This document shows positions 21,130-32,121 of a DNA stretch of 36,693 nt, in pieces; the first letter of the stretch is position 1, and every line of letters starts with the position of its first letter. A program made the translations under genes and the position numbers. The notes beneath the pieces were generated by a model, which made no database searches, had not been told where the DNA came from, and saw nothing but the letters and a program-made list of their open reading frames with translations. Location of the stretch: NCBI RefSeq assembly GCF_003061005.1, contig NZ_QAIK01000027.1:1-36693 (forward strand), in the 5' to 3' direction. Source of the stretch: Pseudomonas sp. HMWF021 (GTDB lineage Bacteria > Pseudomonadota > Gammaproteobacteria > Pseudomonadales > Pseudomonadaceae).

Positions 21130-22260
21130 TCAGGCGTAGGACAGGGCCTTTTCTTCGAGCAGTTCCTGGTACAACTCGGTCCACTTGCGACCCATTTCAT
21201 CGGCTGTGAATAACTGCCGGTAGCGCGCCTCTGCCTTGACGCCCATGGCTGCCGCACGCACCGGGTCTTCCCACAGCGTGCGCATCGCCTCGCGAAAGGC
21301 CAGTGGATTGCCGGGCGGTACTACCAGACCGGTTTCGTTGTGGATATTGATGTAACTGGTGCCGGTGCCGATCTCGCTGGAGATCATCGGCTTGCCGTAC
21401 ATCGCGCCTTCCAGCAAGGAGATGCCGAAGGCTTCGGAACGCAGGTGCGACGGAAACACGATGGCGTAGCTCAGTTGCAGGAGCGCGACTTTGTCTTCAT
21501 CGCAGAGACGGCCGAGGAAGTGAATGTGGCGCAATCCCAGAGCGGCCGCCTGGGCATGCAGCTCCCGCTCCAGTGGCCCGGCGCCGACGATCACCACCGG
21601 GTAATCGAGGTCTTGCAGGGCATTGAGCAGGATGTGCAGGCCCTTGTAATACCGCATGACCCCGACGAACAGGAAAAACTTATCCCCAAGCTGCTGGCGC
21701 CAGCGGTTCATCCGTTCGCCATCGGCCTGTGGATAACCTGATTTGTTCAGGCCGTAGGGAATCACCCGGGTCTTGTCCTGAAATTTCTGCAATACGTCGC
21801 TGGTGTGCAGGTAGTTCGGCGAGGCGGCGACAATCCGGTCAGCGCTGGCGAGAAAGCGATTCATCAGCGGCCGGTAGAGTCTGAGCAGATGCTTCTGACG
21901 GATGATGTCGGAGTGATAAGTGACCACGCTCGGTTTGTTCAGGGCGCTGGCGAAATGCACCAGATCCATGAACGGCCAAGGGAAGTGGTAGTTGACCACG
22001 TCGGCCTCGGCGGCCATTTCGCGAAACTGTTTGAACACGCTCCAGGAAAATCCCGTGGAGGCGAACTGGATGTCGAGACGAGCGCGATGCACTTCATGCT
22101 GACCGAGTTGCACGACGGGTGGATTGGGGTTGGCGCTGAGGGCCAGAACCTTGCCATCGATGCCGTGCTGGGCGCCGCTTTCGCACAATTGGAAGATCAC
22201 TTGCTCGATGCCGCCAACGGAGTCCGGCAGGTACGTCTTGAAAAAATGAAGAACTCGCAT
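21130..22260 (-). CDS. wbpZ: Glycosyltransferase, family 4, WbpZ-like
   Basis: This 376-aa cytosolic glycosyltransferase has a GT-B fold. The N terminus MRVLHFFKTYLPDSVGGIEQ is the usual GT4 acceptor-domain start. C-terminal motifs include FLFVGVMRYYKGLHILLNAL, VIVGAGPLERELHAQA and the E-x7-E region SEAFGISLLEGAMYGKPMIS. Its length and its place as the last gene of the rmd-gmd-wbpW-wzm-wzt-wbpX-wbpY run match P. aeruginosa WbpZ, which adds the first D-rhamnose to the lipid-linked GlcNAc primer. The ATG directly abuts the wbpY stop, with a GGGAGG ribosome site inside wbpY. A perfect DnaA box lies at 21728-21736. The exact linkage made is inference. Confidence 0.85.
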   Translation of the reverse strand: MRVLHFFKTYLPDSVGGIEQVIFQLCESGAQHGIDGKVLALSANPNPPVVQLGQHEVHRARLDIQFASTGFSWSVFKQFREMAAEADVVNYHFPWPFMDLVHFASALNKPSVVTYHSDIIRQKHLLRLYRPLMNRFLASADRIVAASPNYLHTSDVLQKFQDKTRVIPYGLNKSGYPQADGERMNRWRQQLGDKFFLFVGVMRYYKGLHILLNALQDLDYPVVIVGAGPLERELHAQAAALGLRHIHFLGRLCDEDKVALLQLSYAIVFPSHLRSEAFGISLLEGAMYGKPMISSEIGTGTSYINIHNETGLVVPPGNPLAFREAMRTLWEDPVRAAAMGVKAEARYRQLFTADEMGRKWTELYQELLEEKALSYA

Positions 22261-23391
22261 TCAACCTCCCAAAGCCTGGCGGTAGGCACCGGCCGTAGCC
22301 TGTGCACAACGTAGCCAGGAAAACAGCTGCGCCTGTTGCAGTCCGGCTTCTCGGCAGGCCTGCCAATGCGCGTGATCGTCGATCAGCCGGCTCATTGCGT
22401 CGCGCAGGCCTTCTGCGTCGTCAGCTTCAATATAATTGCCCGCGTCGCCTGCAACTTCGGGCATGGCCGAGGAGCGGGTGAGAATTACTGGCGTGCCGCT
22501 GGCCATCGCTTCCAGCACGGGCAGGCCGAAGCCTTCGTACAACGATGGAAACACCAGCGCCCGGGCACCGGCCAGCAACTGCGCCACTTGCTCATCGGGC
22601 AGGTAACCGAGCAGGCAAACATGCCCACAAGCCAGGGCCTGACGTAACTCGTTGTTGAACTGTGCTTGCTGCCAGCCGGCCATACCGACGATCAGCAGTG
22701 GAAAGCGCTGGCGCAACGATTCCGGCAACAAGGCGTGGGCACGCAGGGCCAGATTGAGATTCTTGCGTGGCTCCAGTGTGCCGACGCACAGGAAGTATTC
22801 CCGCGCCTCGACGGCATGGGCCTTGAGCACTGCCTCGATCGCCTGGGGCTCACGTGGATGAAAACGTTCGGCCACGCCCAGCGGTGCGACCACAAATCGC
22901 TCGGCGGGCAGGCCGAAGTACGCTTGCGCTTCATCGGCGATCGCTTGTGAGTCCGTAAGGATCCGTTGCGCCTGCTGCACGCCGCTGGCCAGACGCCGCT
23001 CGATTTCCCTGAGCCGTGTCGGGGGCTGGGTGTCGGGAAAATGCAGGTGCGTCAGGTCGTGCAGGGTGATCACGGTCGGGCCGTCGAAATGCAGCGGCCA
23101 CAGGCTCGGTTCGTGGTACAGGTCGAAATTCTGCGCACGGCCCTGATCGAACCGTTTCTGTTCCAGCCAGCGTCGCGCCTGATAGGCGCCAGGAATCTGC
23201 CGCAGCAGCGGTGTCAGGCGTGAATAGCCGGGCATCGCCGCCTCGGGCAACGCTGAACTCCAGCCCCAGCCGTTGAACAGTGTCACTTCAACCTCGCGTT
23301 CACTGCGCAACGCGTGCACCAACTCGGCGACGTACTGGCCGATACCGGTGCGAGGCGCCTGCAGAATTCGGGCGTTAAGGGCAATGCGCAT
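22261..23391 (-). CDS. wbpY: Glycosyltransferase, family 4, WbpY-like
   Basis: The 376-aa product starts at MRIALNARILQAPRTGIGQYV and shows GT4 motifs: TVITLHDLTHLHFPD, YFLCVGTLEPRKNLNLALRA, LLGYLPDEQVAQLLAGAR and YEGFGLPVLEAMASGTPVI. P. aeruginosa WbpY, of the same length and position, is a D-rhamnosyltransferase that extends the common-antigen chain. The chosen ATG (23389-23391) lies inside the end of wbpX (17-nt overlap). A longer frame reaches upstream but reads through wbpX out of frame and is not credible. Confidence 0.85.
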   Translation of the reverse strand: MRIALNARILQAPRTGIGQYVAELVHALRSEREVEVTLFNGWGWSSALPEAAMPGYSRLTPLLRQIPGAYQARRWLEQKRFDQGRAQNFDLYHEPSLWPLHFDGPTVITLHDLTHLHFPDTQPPTRLREIERRLASGVQQAQRILTDSQAIADEAQAYFGLPAERFVVAPLGVAERFHPREPQAIEAVLKAHAVEAREYFLCVGTLEPRKNLNLALRAHALLPESLRQRFPLLIVGMAGWQQAQFNNELRQALACGHVCLLGYLPDEQVAQLLAGARALVFPSLYEGFGLPVLEAMASGTPVILTRSSAMPEVAGDAGNYIEADDAEGLRDAMSRLIDDHAHWQACREAGLQQAQLFSWLRCAQATAGAYRQALGG

Positions 23392-24742
23392 GCAGCCTCG
23401 CTGGCGCCTTCGGCGCTTCCTGAACATTGCGCGCGGTGCGTTCGGCCAGTTGCGCACTGGCCTCGCGCCAACCGATCCAGCGCCAGTCGGCCACATCCCG
23501 TGCCGCCGGGAATTGACCGCTGCTTTCAAACCGGACGATCAGATCCGCGAGGCTTTGTGGTGTCTGCAAATCGAAGTAGGCCATGAATTCGCCGCCTATT
23601 TCGCGGAACACCTCGATATCGCTGCCCATGGCCGGCAATCCACGCTGCATGGCTTCTACCAGCGGCAGCCCGAATCCCTCGACAAACGAAGGAAACACCA
23701 GTGCGCTGGCGTGGGCGTAGGCGTGTTCGAGGCTGGTGTCGCTCAAATCGTTGAACATGAACAGGCGGCGGTTCAGCTCGGGGTGGTTGCGCACCCGGGC
23801 GAGCAGGGCATCGCATTTCCAGCCGATGCGTCCGGCGATGCACAGCCGCGCGGTGGAGCCGGCAGCCCAGGCATGCTCGAACGCATCGAGCAGATAATCG
23901 TGATTCTTGCGCGGCTCAATGGTGCTGACCATCAGCAACACCAGCTCTGGCGTGGCGAACAGCTGCTGCAGACGCGGCTCGATCGTGGCATCGGGACTGT
24001 GCAGATCCAGTTCGGAGCCGAGGTGAAAGTAGTCAAACCAGCGCTTGTCGGCCTGCGCCGGGCCGATCCGCCGTTGCAGTTCTGCGCGTACCTGATCGCG
24101 TACGGTTGCGGAAATCGCCATGTAGCCGTCGGCCGTGCGGGTGATCCAGTCGAACCATTCGCCAAAGACCTGCACCAGCCGTGCGTCGTAGAACTGCGGG
24201 TGGGTCAGCGGGATCAGGTCGTAGATCACCGCGACAATGCCCACGCCGTCGCGCTTGAGCTGTTCGACGTGGGGGAAAAAGTCCGAATGCCAGGATGAAT
24301 CGAGCAACACCAGTTGATCGCCGGGCTCGTGCTGCAACGGTGTGCAGCGCTTGAGCAGTTGCCTGCGGTTGATGCGCCGCAACAGGCGCAACGGCAAGCT
24401 GAAAGCACCGGCCATGGTCAGCCGGTACGTCACATACAGCAGTCTGCGCGCCAGCTTCGACGTGCATTTTCGGTCCAGTTGCTGTTGCAGTTGCCAGACT
24501 CTATGGGCAACGCGCTCCAGACGTTCGCCAAAGGTCGCAACAGCATTGAGCAGCGGTGCGTCCAGCGCAGCCAGGCGCGTGACCCGGTAGAGCTGATCGT
24601 TGAGCGAAACCACCGGCAGGCATTCGACGTCATCCACCCGGTGTGGCAATTGATTGATGACATTGCGTACCACGCGCTGGATCCCGGAGTTGATGGCCGG
24701 GTGCTTGAACACATGAGAGCACTCCACCAGCAGTCGGGTCAT
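23375..24742 (-). CDS. wbpX: Glycosyltransferase, family 4, WbpX-like
   Basis: The 455-aa product is the longest of the three rhamnosyltransferases, as WbpX is in P. aeruginosa (about 460 aa). It begins MTRLLVECSHVFKHPAINSGIQRVVRN, has an N-terminal acceptor domain with a basic helical insertion, and C-terminal GT4 motifs LLMVSTIEPRKNHDYLLDAF, LFMFNDLSDTSLEHAYAHA and VEGFGLPLVEAMQRGLPAMG. The start overlaps the wzt stop by 4 nt and the end overlaps wbpY by 17 nt, so the three transferases are translationally coupled. It is probably a D-rhamnosyltransferase acting on the lipid-linked chain at the inner membrane. Confidence 0.85.
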   Translation of the reverse strand: MTRLLVECSHVFKHPAINSGIQRVVRNVINQLPHRVDDVECLPVVSLNDQLYRVTRLAALDAPLLNAVATFGERLERVAHRVWQLQQQLDRKCTSKLARRLLYVTYRLTMAGAFSLPLRLLRRINRRQLLKRCTPLQHEPGDQLVLLDSSWHSDFFPHVEQLKRDGVGIVAVIYDLIPLTHPQFYDARLVQVFGEWFDWITRTADGYMAISATVRDQVRAELQRRIGPAQADKRWFDYFHLGSELDLHSPDATIEPRLQQLFATPELVLLMVSTIEPRKNHDYLLDAFEHAWAAGSTARLCIAGRIGWKCDALLARVRNHPELNRRLFMFNDLSDTSLEHAYAHASALVFPSFVEGFGLPLVEAMQRGLPAMGSDIEVFREIGGEFMAYFDLQTPQSLADLIVRFESSGQFPAARDVADWRWIGWREASAQLAERTARNVQEAPKAPARLHAHCP

Positions 24743-25989
24743 GGCGCGCGCTCGGTGGTCAGCGTGGTGTGGCGCCTAATCGAGGTCTTGGCGTTGAGCC
24801 ACGAACAGCCGACGAAGTCCTCCTGACGGTTGTTGATCACATGGAACACCAGGCCGTAGTCGCGCCATTCGAAATTGCGATCCAGGTGAGAGTCCAGACG
24901 CGAAAGGCTCAGTGAAACCGAGTAGTTGCCCTTGCCCAGGCCCATCACGAAGGCAAAGCGGTAAGTGAAGCGTTCGCCGGCGTGCAGATCGGTGAGGGCC
25001 TTGCCCAGACGATGAGTGTTGATGCCATACATCATCTGGCCGAGACGATCCTTGAGGATGAAGCCGAGCACCATTCGTTCAATGTCGCGGCGAACCTCGA
25101 CCTGCACTTCCAGTACCACCGGCTGACCGACTTCGGCGGCATCGATGGCGCGATCCTGTTCATCCAGCAGGCGTACGCCGAGAATGGCGGCTTCGCCGGT
25201 GCCGGACACCGTCTGTACTTCGCCACCGGCGAGCATTTCCTGGCGTACGACCTGGCCCTCGCGCTCGGCCATCAGCGCGTTGTAATAGTCCAGTACCACT
25301 TCCGGCTTGTCGTACATCGCCATGTGGCCGTCCTTGAGCAGGATCGCCGAGTCGCAGATCGACTGGATCGCCGACCGGTCGTGGGACACGATGAGCAACG
25401 TGGTGCCGGCCTTGCGGAAGCTGCGGATGCGTTCGAAGCTCTTGTGCTGGAAATAGGCGTCACCCACCGACAGGGCTTCATCGACGATCAGGATATCGGG
25501 GCGCCGTGCGGTGGCCACACTGAAGGCCAGGCGCATCTGCATGCCGCTGGAATAGGTACGCACCGGATGATCAATGGCGTCGCCGATTTCCGCGAAGTGT
25601 TCGATCTCGGGCATCAGCGCTTCGATTTCGTCGACCTGCAGGCCCAACAGCTGGCCGGCCATGATCGCATTCTGGCGGCCGGTAAAATCCGGGTGGAAGC
25701 CCATGCCCAGCTCCAGCAGCGCCGCAACGCGTCCTTCGATTTCGATGGTGCCGCAGGTCGGGTGAGTGGTGCCGGTGATCATCTTCAGCAAGGTGCTCTT
25801 GCCGGCACCGTTGGCCCCCACGATGCCCACCGCTTCACCGGGCGCGACCTCGAAAGCGACGTCCTGCAGCACCCAGTGCTGATGGTGACGAATGGGCGAC
25901 AGCGGAATCAGCCATTCCGCCAGACGGCTCCAGCGGGTCGGATACTGTTTGTAGGCCTTGCCCAGGCCGGTCACGCGAATATGCCCCAT
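24739..25989 (-). CDS. wzt: Polysaccharide ABC transporter ATP-binding protein Wzt
   Basis: Wzt powers export of the finished lipid-linked O-polysaccharide across the inner membrane with Wzm. It is 416 aa. The ATPase domain (~1-240) has Walker A GANGAGKST, signature YSSGMQMRLAFSVATA, Walker B ILIVDEALSVGD and the H-loop VSHD. A C-terminal extension (~280-400; ERMVLGFILKDRLGQMMYG, LGKGNYSVSLSLSRLDSHLD) matches the Wzt carbohydrate-binding domain that, in E. coli O9a-type systems, reads the chain-terminating residue. Its start shares one base with the wzm stop and its end overlaps wbpX by 4 nt. Confidence 0.93.
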   Translation of the reverse strand: MGHIRVTGLGKAYKQYPTRWSRLAEWLIPLSPIRHHQHWVLQDVAFEVAPGEAVGIVGANGAGKSTLLKMITGTTHPTCGTIEIEGRVAALLELGMGFHPDFTGRQNAIMAGQLLGLQVDEIEALMPEIEHFAEIGDAIDHPVRTYSSGMQMRLAFSVATARRPDILIVDEALSVGDAYFQHKSFERIRSFRKAGTTLLIVSHDRSAIQSICDSAILLKDGHMAMYDKPEVVLDYYNALMAEREGQVVRQEMLAGGEVQTVSGTGEAAILGVRLLDEQDRAIDAAEVGQPVVLEVQVEVRRDIERMVLGFILKDRLGQMMYGINTHRLGKALTDLHAGERFTYRFAFVMGLGKGNYSVSLSLSRLDSHLDRNFEWRDYGLVFHVINNRQEDFVGCSWLNAKTSIRRHTTLTTERAP

Positions 25990-26786
25990 CAGAGTTCATC
26001 CACCATTTCGCCGACGCGCTGGCGAAACAGCCGCAGGCCGATCAGGCACAGCACCACTGCGCAGAGGAAGACGGGCAGCAGCGAACTCCAGACTGGCCAT
26101 TGTCCATACAGGAACAGGTTCTGATAGCTGCCGATCAGGTTGGTCAGCGGGTTCAGTTGCAGCAGGCGCTGGACCCATTCCGGGAGAATGCTCATCGGGT
26201 ACACGATCGGTGTCAGCCAGAACCAGAATTGCAGGCAGATGGCGAAGAGCTGGCCGACATCACGAAAGAACACGTTCAACACGCCCAGGATCATGCCCAG
26301 GCCGGCGCAGAACATCATTTGCAGCACAATCAACGGAATCAGGGCCAGCAGGGCCATGCCCGGCCAGCGCCCGCTGATCAGCAGAAAGCCGAGGAACAGA
26401 CCGATGATGATGGCGAAATTGATCACCGCGTTGCACAGCACGATCACCGGCAGGCAAATGCGTGGAAAGCTGATTTTCTTCAACAGATTGGCGTTTTCCA
26501 GAAACATGTTCTGGCTGCGCAGGGTGATCTCCGAGAATAACCCCCAGGCCAGCAGCCCGGCGCAGAGGTAGACGCTGTAGGCCATGCTGTCGTCCACCCC
26601 AGGCAGACGGGCGCGCATGATGTGGGAAAAAACCACGGTGTAGACAATGATCATCGACAGCGGATTGAACACGGGCCACAAGGCGCCGAACAGCGAATTG
26701 CGATAACGCGCTTGAAACTCCCGTTGCACGCTGCCGAGGATGAATCCCCGGTAGCTGTGTAGCGAGCGGTACAGGGAAAGCAGCAT
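25989..26786 (-). CDS. wzm: Polysaccharide ABC transporter permease Wzm
   Basis: Wzm is the membrane half of the O-polysaccharide exporter. The 265-aa product begins MLLSLYRSLHSYRGFILGSV, then FQARYRNSLFGALWPVFNPL, the usual cytoplasmic gate region. About six hydrophobic helices follow, including MIIVYTVVFSHIM, VINFAIIIGLFLGFLLI and VLQMMFCAGLGMILGVLNVF. The motif FFRDVGQLFAICLQFWFWLTPIVYP is typical of ABC-2 polysaccharide permeases (seen as FFRDVGQL...FWLTPIVYP). Its ATG abuts the wbpW stop with no spacer. Confidence 0.93.
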   Translation of the reverse strand: MLLSLYRSLHSYRGFILGSVQREFQARYRNSLFGALWPVFNPLSMIIVYTVVFSHIMRARLPGVDDSMAYSVYLCAGLLAWGLFSEITLRSQNMFLENANLLKKISFPRICLPVIVLCNAVINFAIIIGLFLGFLLISGRWPGMALLALIPLIVLQMMFCAGLGMILGVLNVFFRDVGQLFAICLQFWFWLTPIVYPMSILPEWVQRLLQLNPLTNLIGSYQNLFLYGQWPVWSSLLPVFLCAVVLCLIGLRLFRQRVGEMVDEL

Positions 26787-28229
26787 TTAAACCGTCCTGC
26801 CGTAATGGTCTTCGAAGCGAACAATGTCGTCTTCGCCCAGGTATTCGCCGCTTTGCACTTCGATGATCACCAGGTCGATCACCCCCGGATTTTCCAGACG
26901 ATGCTTGTGACCGGCGGCGATGAACGTCGATTCGTTCTTGGCCACCAGATGCGTACCGGTGCCATTGTTGGTGACCTTGGCCATGCCTTCGACCACCACC
27001 CAGTGTTCGTTGCGGTGATGATGCATTTGCAACGACAGCTTGCCGCCGGGCTTGACCACGATGCGCTTGATCTTGAAGCGCGGGCCTTCCTCCAGCACGG
27101 TGTAGGTGCCCCATGGGCGGCTGACCGTACGATGCAGGCGATAGGCTTCGTGGGATTTGTCCTTGAGCTGCCTGGCGACCCGCCGTACATCCTGGGCACG
27201 GTCGGCGTGGGCCACCAGCACCGCGTCGGCGGTGTCGACGATGATCAGGTCATCGACGCCCACCGTGGCCACCAGCCGGCCTTCGCTCTGCACGAAGTTG
27301 TTGTGGCTGTCGATGAAGATCGCTTCGCCGCTGGCGCGATTGTTGTCGGCATCGGCGGGAACCAGCGCCGCCACGGCGCCCCACGAACCGATGTCGCTCC
27401 AGTCGAAACCGGCGGGCACCACCACGACTTTTTCCGAGCGCTCCATCAACGCGTAATCGATGGAGATGTCGGTGATTTCAGCGAACAGTGCCGGCGACAG
27501 TTCCTGTTGCAGGCAGCCGACGGTTTCCACCGGGGCGCTGGCGGCCATGCAGGCGCGGGTCTGTTCCAGAAGCTCAGGGGCGTGCAGTTGCAACTCGTTG
27601 ATCAGGGTGGCGGTGGTGAAGCAGAACATGCCCGAGTTCCACAGGAAGTTGCCGCTTTCCAGGTAATGCGTGGCAGTTTGCAGGTCGGGTTTTTCCACGA
27701 AGCGCTGCACTTTTGCCGCACCTCTGGCGTCCAGCGGCGCGCCGGTCTCGATGTAGCCAAAACCGGTTTCCGGGGCGGTCGGCATCACGCCGAAAGTCAC
27801 CAGATAACCGTCCTTTGCCAGATTGACCGCGTGTTCGACGGCGCTCTTGAGGGCGTCCTGATTGACGATCAGATGGTCGGCGGGCATCACCACCATGATC
27901 GCGTCGTCGCCGTGCAATGCCTGCAGCGCCAGGGCGGCGGCGGCAATCGCCGGGGCGGTGTTGCGCCCGGCAGGCTCCAGCAGGAAGTGCCCGCGATGGC
28001 GCGACACGTGGGCGGCGCAATAGTGATCCTTGCTCTGGAAGTAGTACTCGCGGTTGGTCACCGTGACGATGTCGCCCCAGCCATCCAGCAACGCGGCGGC
28101 GCGCTGGTAGGTCTTGCCCAGCAGCGACTGGCCGTCGGGCAGGGTCATGAACGGCTTGGGATGGCCCTCGCGGGACACTGGCCACAAACGAGTACCGGCA
28201 CCGCCGGACAGAATCACGGGGATCAGCAT
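26787..28229 (-). CDS. wbpW: Mannose-1-phosphate guanylyltransferase / mannose-6-phosphate isomerase WbpW
   Basis: This 480-aa bifunctional type II enzyme makes GDP-D-mannose, the precursor of GDP-D-rhamnose. The N-terminal guanylyltransferase domain opens with PVILSGGAGTRLWPVSREGH and PKPF (pyrophosphorylase signature) and includes FVEKPD and MERSEKVVVVPAGFDWSDIG. The C-terminal cupin isomerase domain has RPWGTYTVLEEG and the metal-binding QMHHHRNEHWVVVEG. It resembles AlgA and PslB; its position between gmd and wzm marks it as the common-antigen paralogue WbpW. It lies 3 nt after gmd. Confidence 0.93.
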   Translation of the reverse strand: MLIPVILSGGAGTRLWPVSREGHPKPFMTLPDGQSLLGKTYQRAAALLDGWGDIVTVTNREYYFQSKDHYCAAHVSRHRGHFLLEPAGRNTAPAIAAAALALQALHGDDAIMVVMPADHLIVNQDALKSAVEHAVNLAKDGYLVTFGVMPTAPETGFGYIETGAPLDARGAAKVQRFVEKPDLQTATHYLESGNFLWNSGMFCFTTATLINELQLHAPELLEQTRACMAASAPVETVGCLQQELSPALFAEITDISIDYALMERSEKVVVVPAGFDWSDIGSWGAVAALVPADADNNRASGEAIFIDSHNNFVQSEGRLVATVGVDDLIIVDTADAVLVAHADRAQDVRRVARQLKDKSHEAYRLHRTVSRPWGTYTVLEEGPRFKIKRIVVKPGGKLSLQMHHHRNEHWVVVEGMAKVTNNGTGTHLVAKNESTFIAAGHKHRLENPGVIDLVIIEVQSGEYLGEDDIVRFEDHYGRTV

Positions 28230-28232
28230 GGC

Positions 28233-30115
<1,883 letters not shown>

Positions 30116-30543
30116 ACAGCGACCCCTTGGTCTTGAATCTTCGCCACTTCCCACAGGCTCTAAGGGATTTGCCGTCAAACCGGTAGCTATACCGATAAGA
30201 AGTCAGGCGAAGTCATTGTTGTAGTTGTTTGGCTGCCAATCTGTGCCAATTGCTCGGCAATTTCAACTGGCCAAACCGTGACTGGTCAGTTCTCGTCAGA
30301 GTAGCTTGATTTATTCTCGCCGGGCGGTTCACGAATCCGCGACGGATGTGTTTAGAATGCCCCTCGTCGCGTTCCCCCGGGGTTTTTCCGAGTGACTGGA
30401 AAACAGGGTGGGCCGGCAACTAAAAACAAGAACAAAAACGGGCCAGAAAATGCAGGACGACCGTCGGCATGCCGATCTCGATCCAGCAGCTCTTGCCCTC
30501 ATGCATTGAAGCGGCCGGGATGGCGGTTTCATCGTGGGATGCC
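30116..30543. promoter_or_regulatory. Divergent control region between rmd and the plus-strand cassette
   Basis: This 428-bp gap holds no convincing gene. Plus strand: TAGAAT (30353-30358) is a fair -10, with TTCACG (30328-30333) 19 bp upstream as a weak -35. It would give a leader of about 180 nt. Minus strand: TATAGC on the complement near 30185-30190 is a possible -10 for rmd without a good -35. Inverted repeats are CGGTA-GCTA-TACCG (30181-30194) and AACTGGCC/GGTCAGTT (30265-30272 and 30284-30291, one mismatch). The base composition is more AT-rich than the flanks. Promoter calls are tentative. Confidence 0.45.
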
Positions 30544-32121
30544 ATGAACTTCATTCTTTACTCGGACGTCAACGACCGTTCCATCAGCCAGAGTCTCGGG
30601 CGTCCGGAATACAGTTACTACTTCGTGCTCAAGGCTTATCGCCCGGTGCTCGAAAGCCTTGGGCGGGTGCACGTGGTGTCCTGCACCGCCGAGGTCGATC
30701 CGCTTTACCGCCAGTTGCGCGCAGCGGGCGAAGACAGCCTGTTCCTCTCGTTTACCCCGCCGCAGAAAACCCCGACCGACCTTGAGTGCCCGACCGTGTG
30801 CGTGGTCGCGTGGGAGTTCGATTCGATCCCTGACGAGCAGTGGGACGACGATCCGCGCCAGGACTGGACGCAGATGCTCGCACGCCAGGGCCGGGTCATC
30901 ACCTTGTCGAGTCATACCGCACGTGCGATTCGTCGGGCGATGGGGGATGACTTTCCGGTGCTGGTGCTGCCGACACCTCTGTGGGAAAACTTTGCGGCCA
31001 TCCGCCAGCGCCATGTCAGTGCGCCGGTCAATCCCGGAACCGCGCTGGCGATCAAGGGGTGTGTGTTCGATAGCCGCACGCTGGGCCTGTCTGCCGATGC
31101 ATTGATTCCCACGCCCCTGACTGCCGAACAAGAGGCCGCACTGGCGGCCGAGATCGAGGCCGCGCGGCCGCCGGCACTGACCCTCAAGCGTCGTTTCGTG
31201 ATTGCCCGGCACTACTTGCGCCTGTGGGCACTGGACCTTGGCCGCGAGCAGTCGCCCGCCGTGCCACGGGTGCAATATCTTCACCACTGGTACTGGGAAG
31301 GCGTGCGCGATCTGGTTTGCGATCGCGTCCATGCCTGGCTTGAACGACGTTTGCCGAACATCGCCGGCGCACCTGTGGTGCCCGTGGTCGAGCCGCCGCC
31401 ACTGGAATTGCCGGACACCTCGTCAGTGGTCGAAACCAGCGTCGAGGGTGTGGTCTACGTCACCGTGTTCAACCCCAGGGATGGGCGCAAGAACTGGCAC
31501 CACATCGTCACAGCCTTCTGCTGGGCATTTCGTGAAACGCCCGATGCCACGCTGGTGCTGAAGATCACTCAAAACGATCTGGCGTGCTACTACACCGAGA
31601 TGATGACCCTGCTCGCGCAGCTTTCACCGTTCGCCTGCCGGGTGCTGGTGCTGCATGGCTATCTCGACGACAGGCAATACGCGCAGCTGTACGAGGCGGC
31701 GAGTTTCTACGTCAACGCCTCGCGCTGCGAAGGTCTGTGCCTTCCGCTGATGGAATTCATGTCCAGCGGCAAACCGGTCATCGCCCCGGATCATACGGCG
31801 ATGCAGGACTATATCGACGAATCTGTGGCATTCGTGGTCGAGGCCAGCGAAGAGCTGACGATCTGGCCCCAGGACAGCCGGATCATCTACCGCACGTTGC
31901 GCTATCGGCCGGACTGGGGCTCGCTGAAAGAGGCCTACGCCGCCAGCTACCGCATGGCCAAGGCGCAACCGCAACAGTATCGACGCATGTCGCAGGCGGC
32001 GGTCGAACGCATGCATGACTATTGCGCGTTTGCCCCGGTGCAGCAGCGCATGGCGGATTTTTTCGGCCTTGTGCCTCACGCGGCGAGCGCCGGGTCTGTG
32101 ACGGATAACGCCTCATGCTGA
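30544..32121 (+). CDS. Glycosyltransferase, GT4-like, long paralogue
   Basis: This 525-aa protein is a GT-B type glycosyltransferase. The C-terminal half has VFNPRDGRKNWHHIVTAF, a TLVLKI strand and the donor-site E-x7-E block EGLCLPLMEFMSSGKPVIAP (Glu396, Glu404). The N-terminal domain begins MNFILYSDVNDRSISQSLG, closely like the next gene, which supports ATG 30544 over open-frame codons upstream. A segment at ~195-295, rich in Arg and Trp (ALTLKRRFVIARHYLRLWAL; YLHHWYWEGVRDLV), is absent from the paralogue. In P. aeruginosa two glycosyltransferase genes (PA5455, PA5456) lie divergently beside rmd and affect common-antigen synthesis. Donor and linkage are unknown. Confidence 0.85.
   Translation: MNFILYSDVNDRSISQSLGRPEYSYYFVLKAYRPVLESLGRVHVVSCTAEVDPLYRQLRAAGEDSLFLSFTPPQKTPTDLECPTVCVVAWEFDSIPDEQWDDDPRQDWTQMLARQGRVITLSSHTARAIRRAMGDDFPVLVLPTPLWENFAAIRQRHVSAPVNPGTALAIKGCVFDSRTLGLSADALIPTPLTAEQEAALAAEIEAARPPALTLKRRFVIARHYLRLWALDLGREQSPAVPRVQYLHHWYWEGVRDLVCDRVHAWLERRLPNIAGAPVVPVVEPPPLELPDTSSVVETSVEGVVYVTVFNPRDGRKNWHHIVTAFCWAFRETPDATLVLKITQNDLACYYTEMMTLLAQLSPFACRVLVLHGYLDDRQYAQLYEAASFYVNASRCEGLCLPLMEFMSSGKPVIAPDHTAMQDYIDESVAFVVEASEELTIWPQDSRIIYRTLRYRPDWGSLKEAYAASYRMAKAQPQQYRRMSQAAVERMHDYCAFAPVQQRMADFFGLVPHAASAGSVTDNASC

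Noticed and set aside
23392-23529. Longer N terminus for wbpY
   Set aside because: The extra 46 codons lie inside wbpX in another frame and read as Arg-rich nonsense before the canonical MRIALNARIL start.
30469-30543. Longer N terminus for the first plus-strand glycosyltransferase
   Set aside because: Its paralogue begins at the equivalent of ATG 30544, and the extra 25 residues have no counterpart. A start at 30520 remains possible but is less supported.
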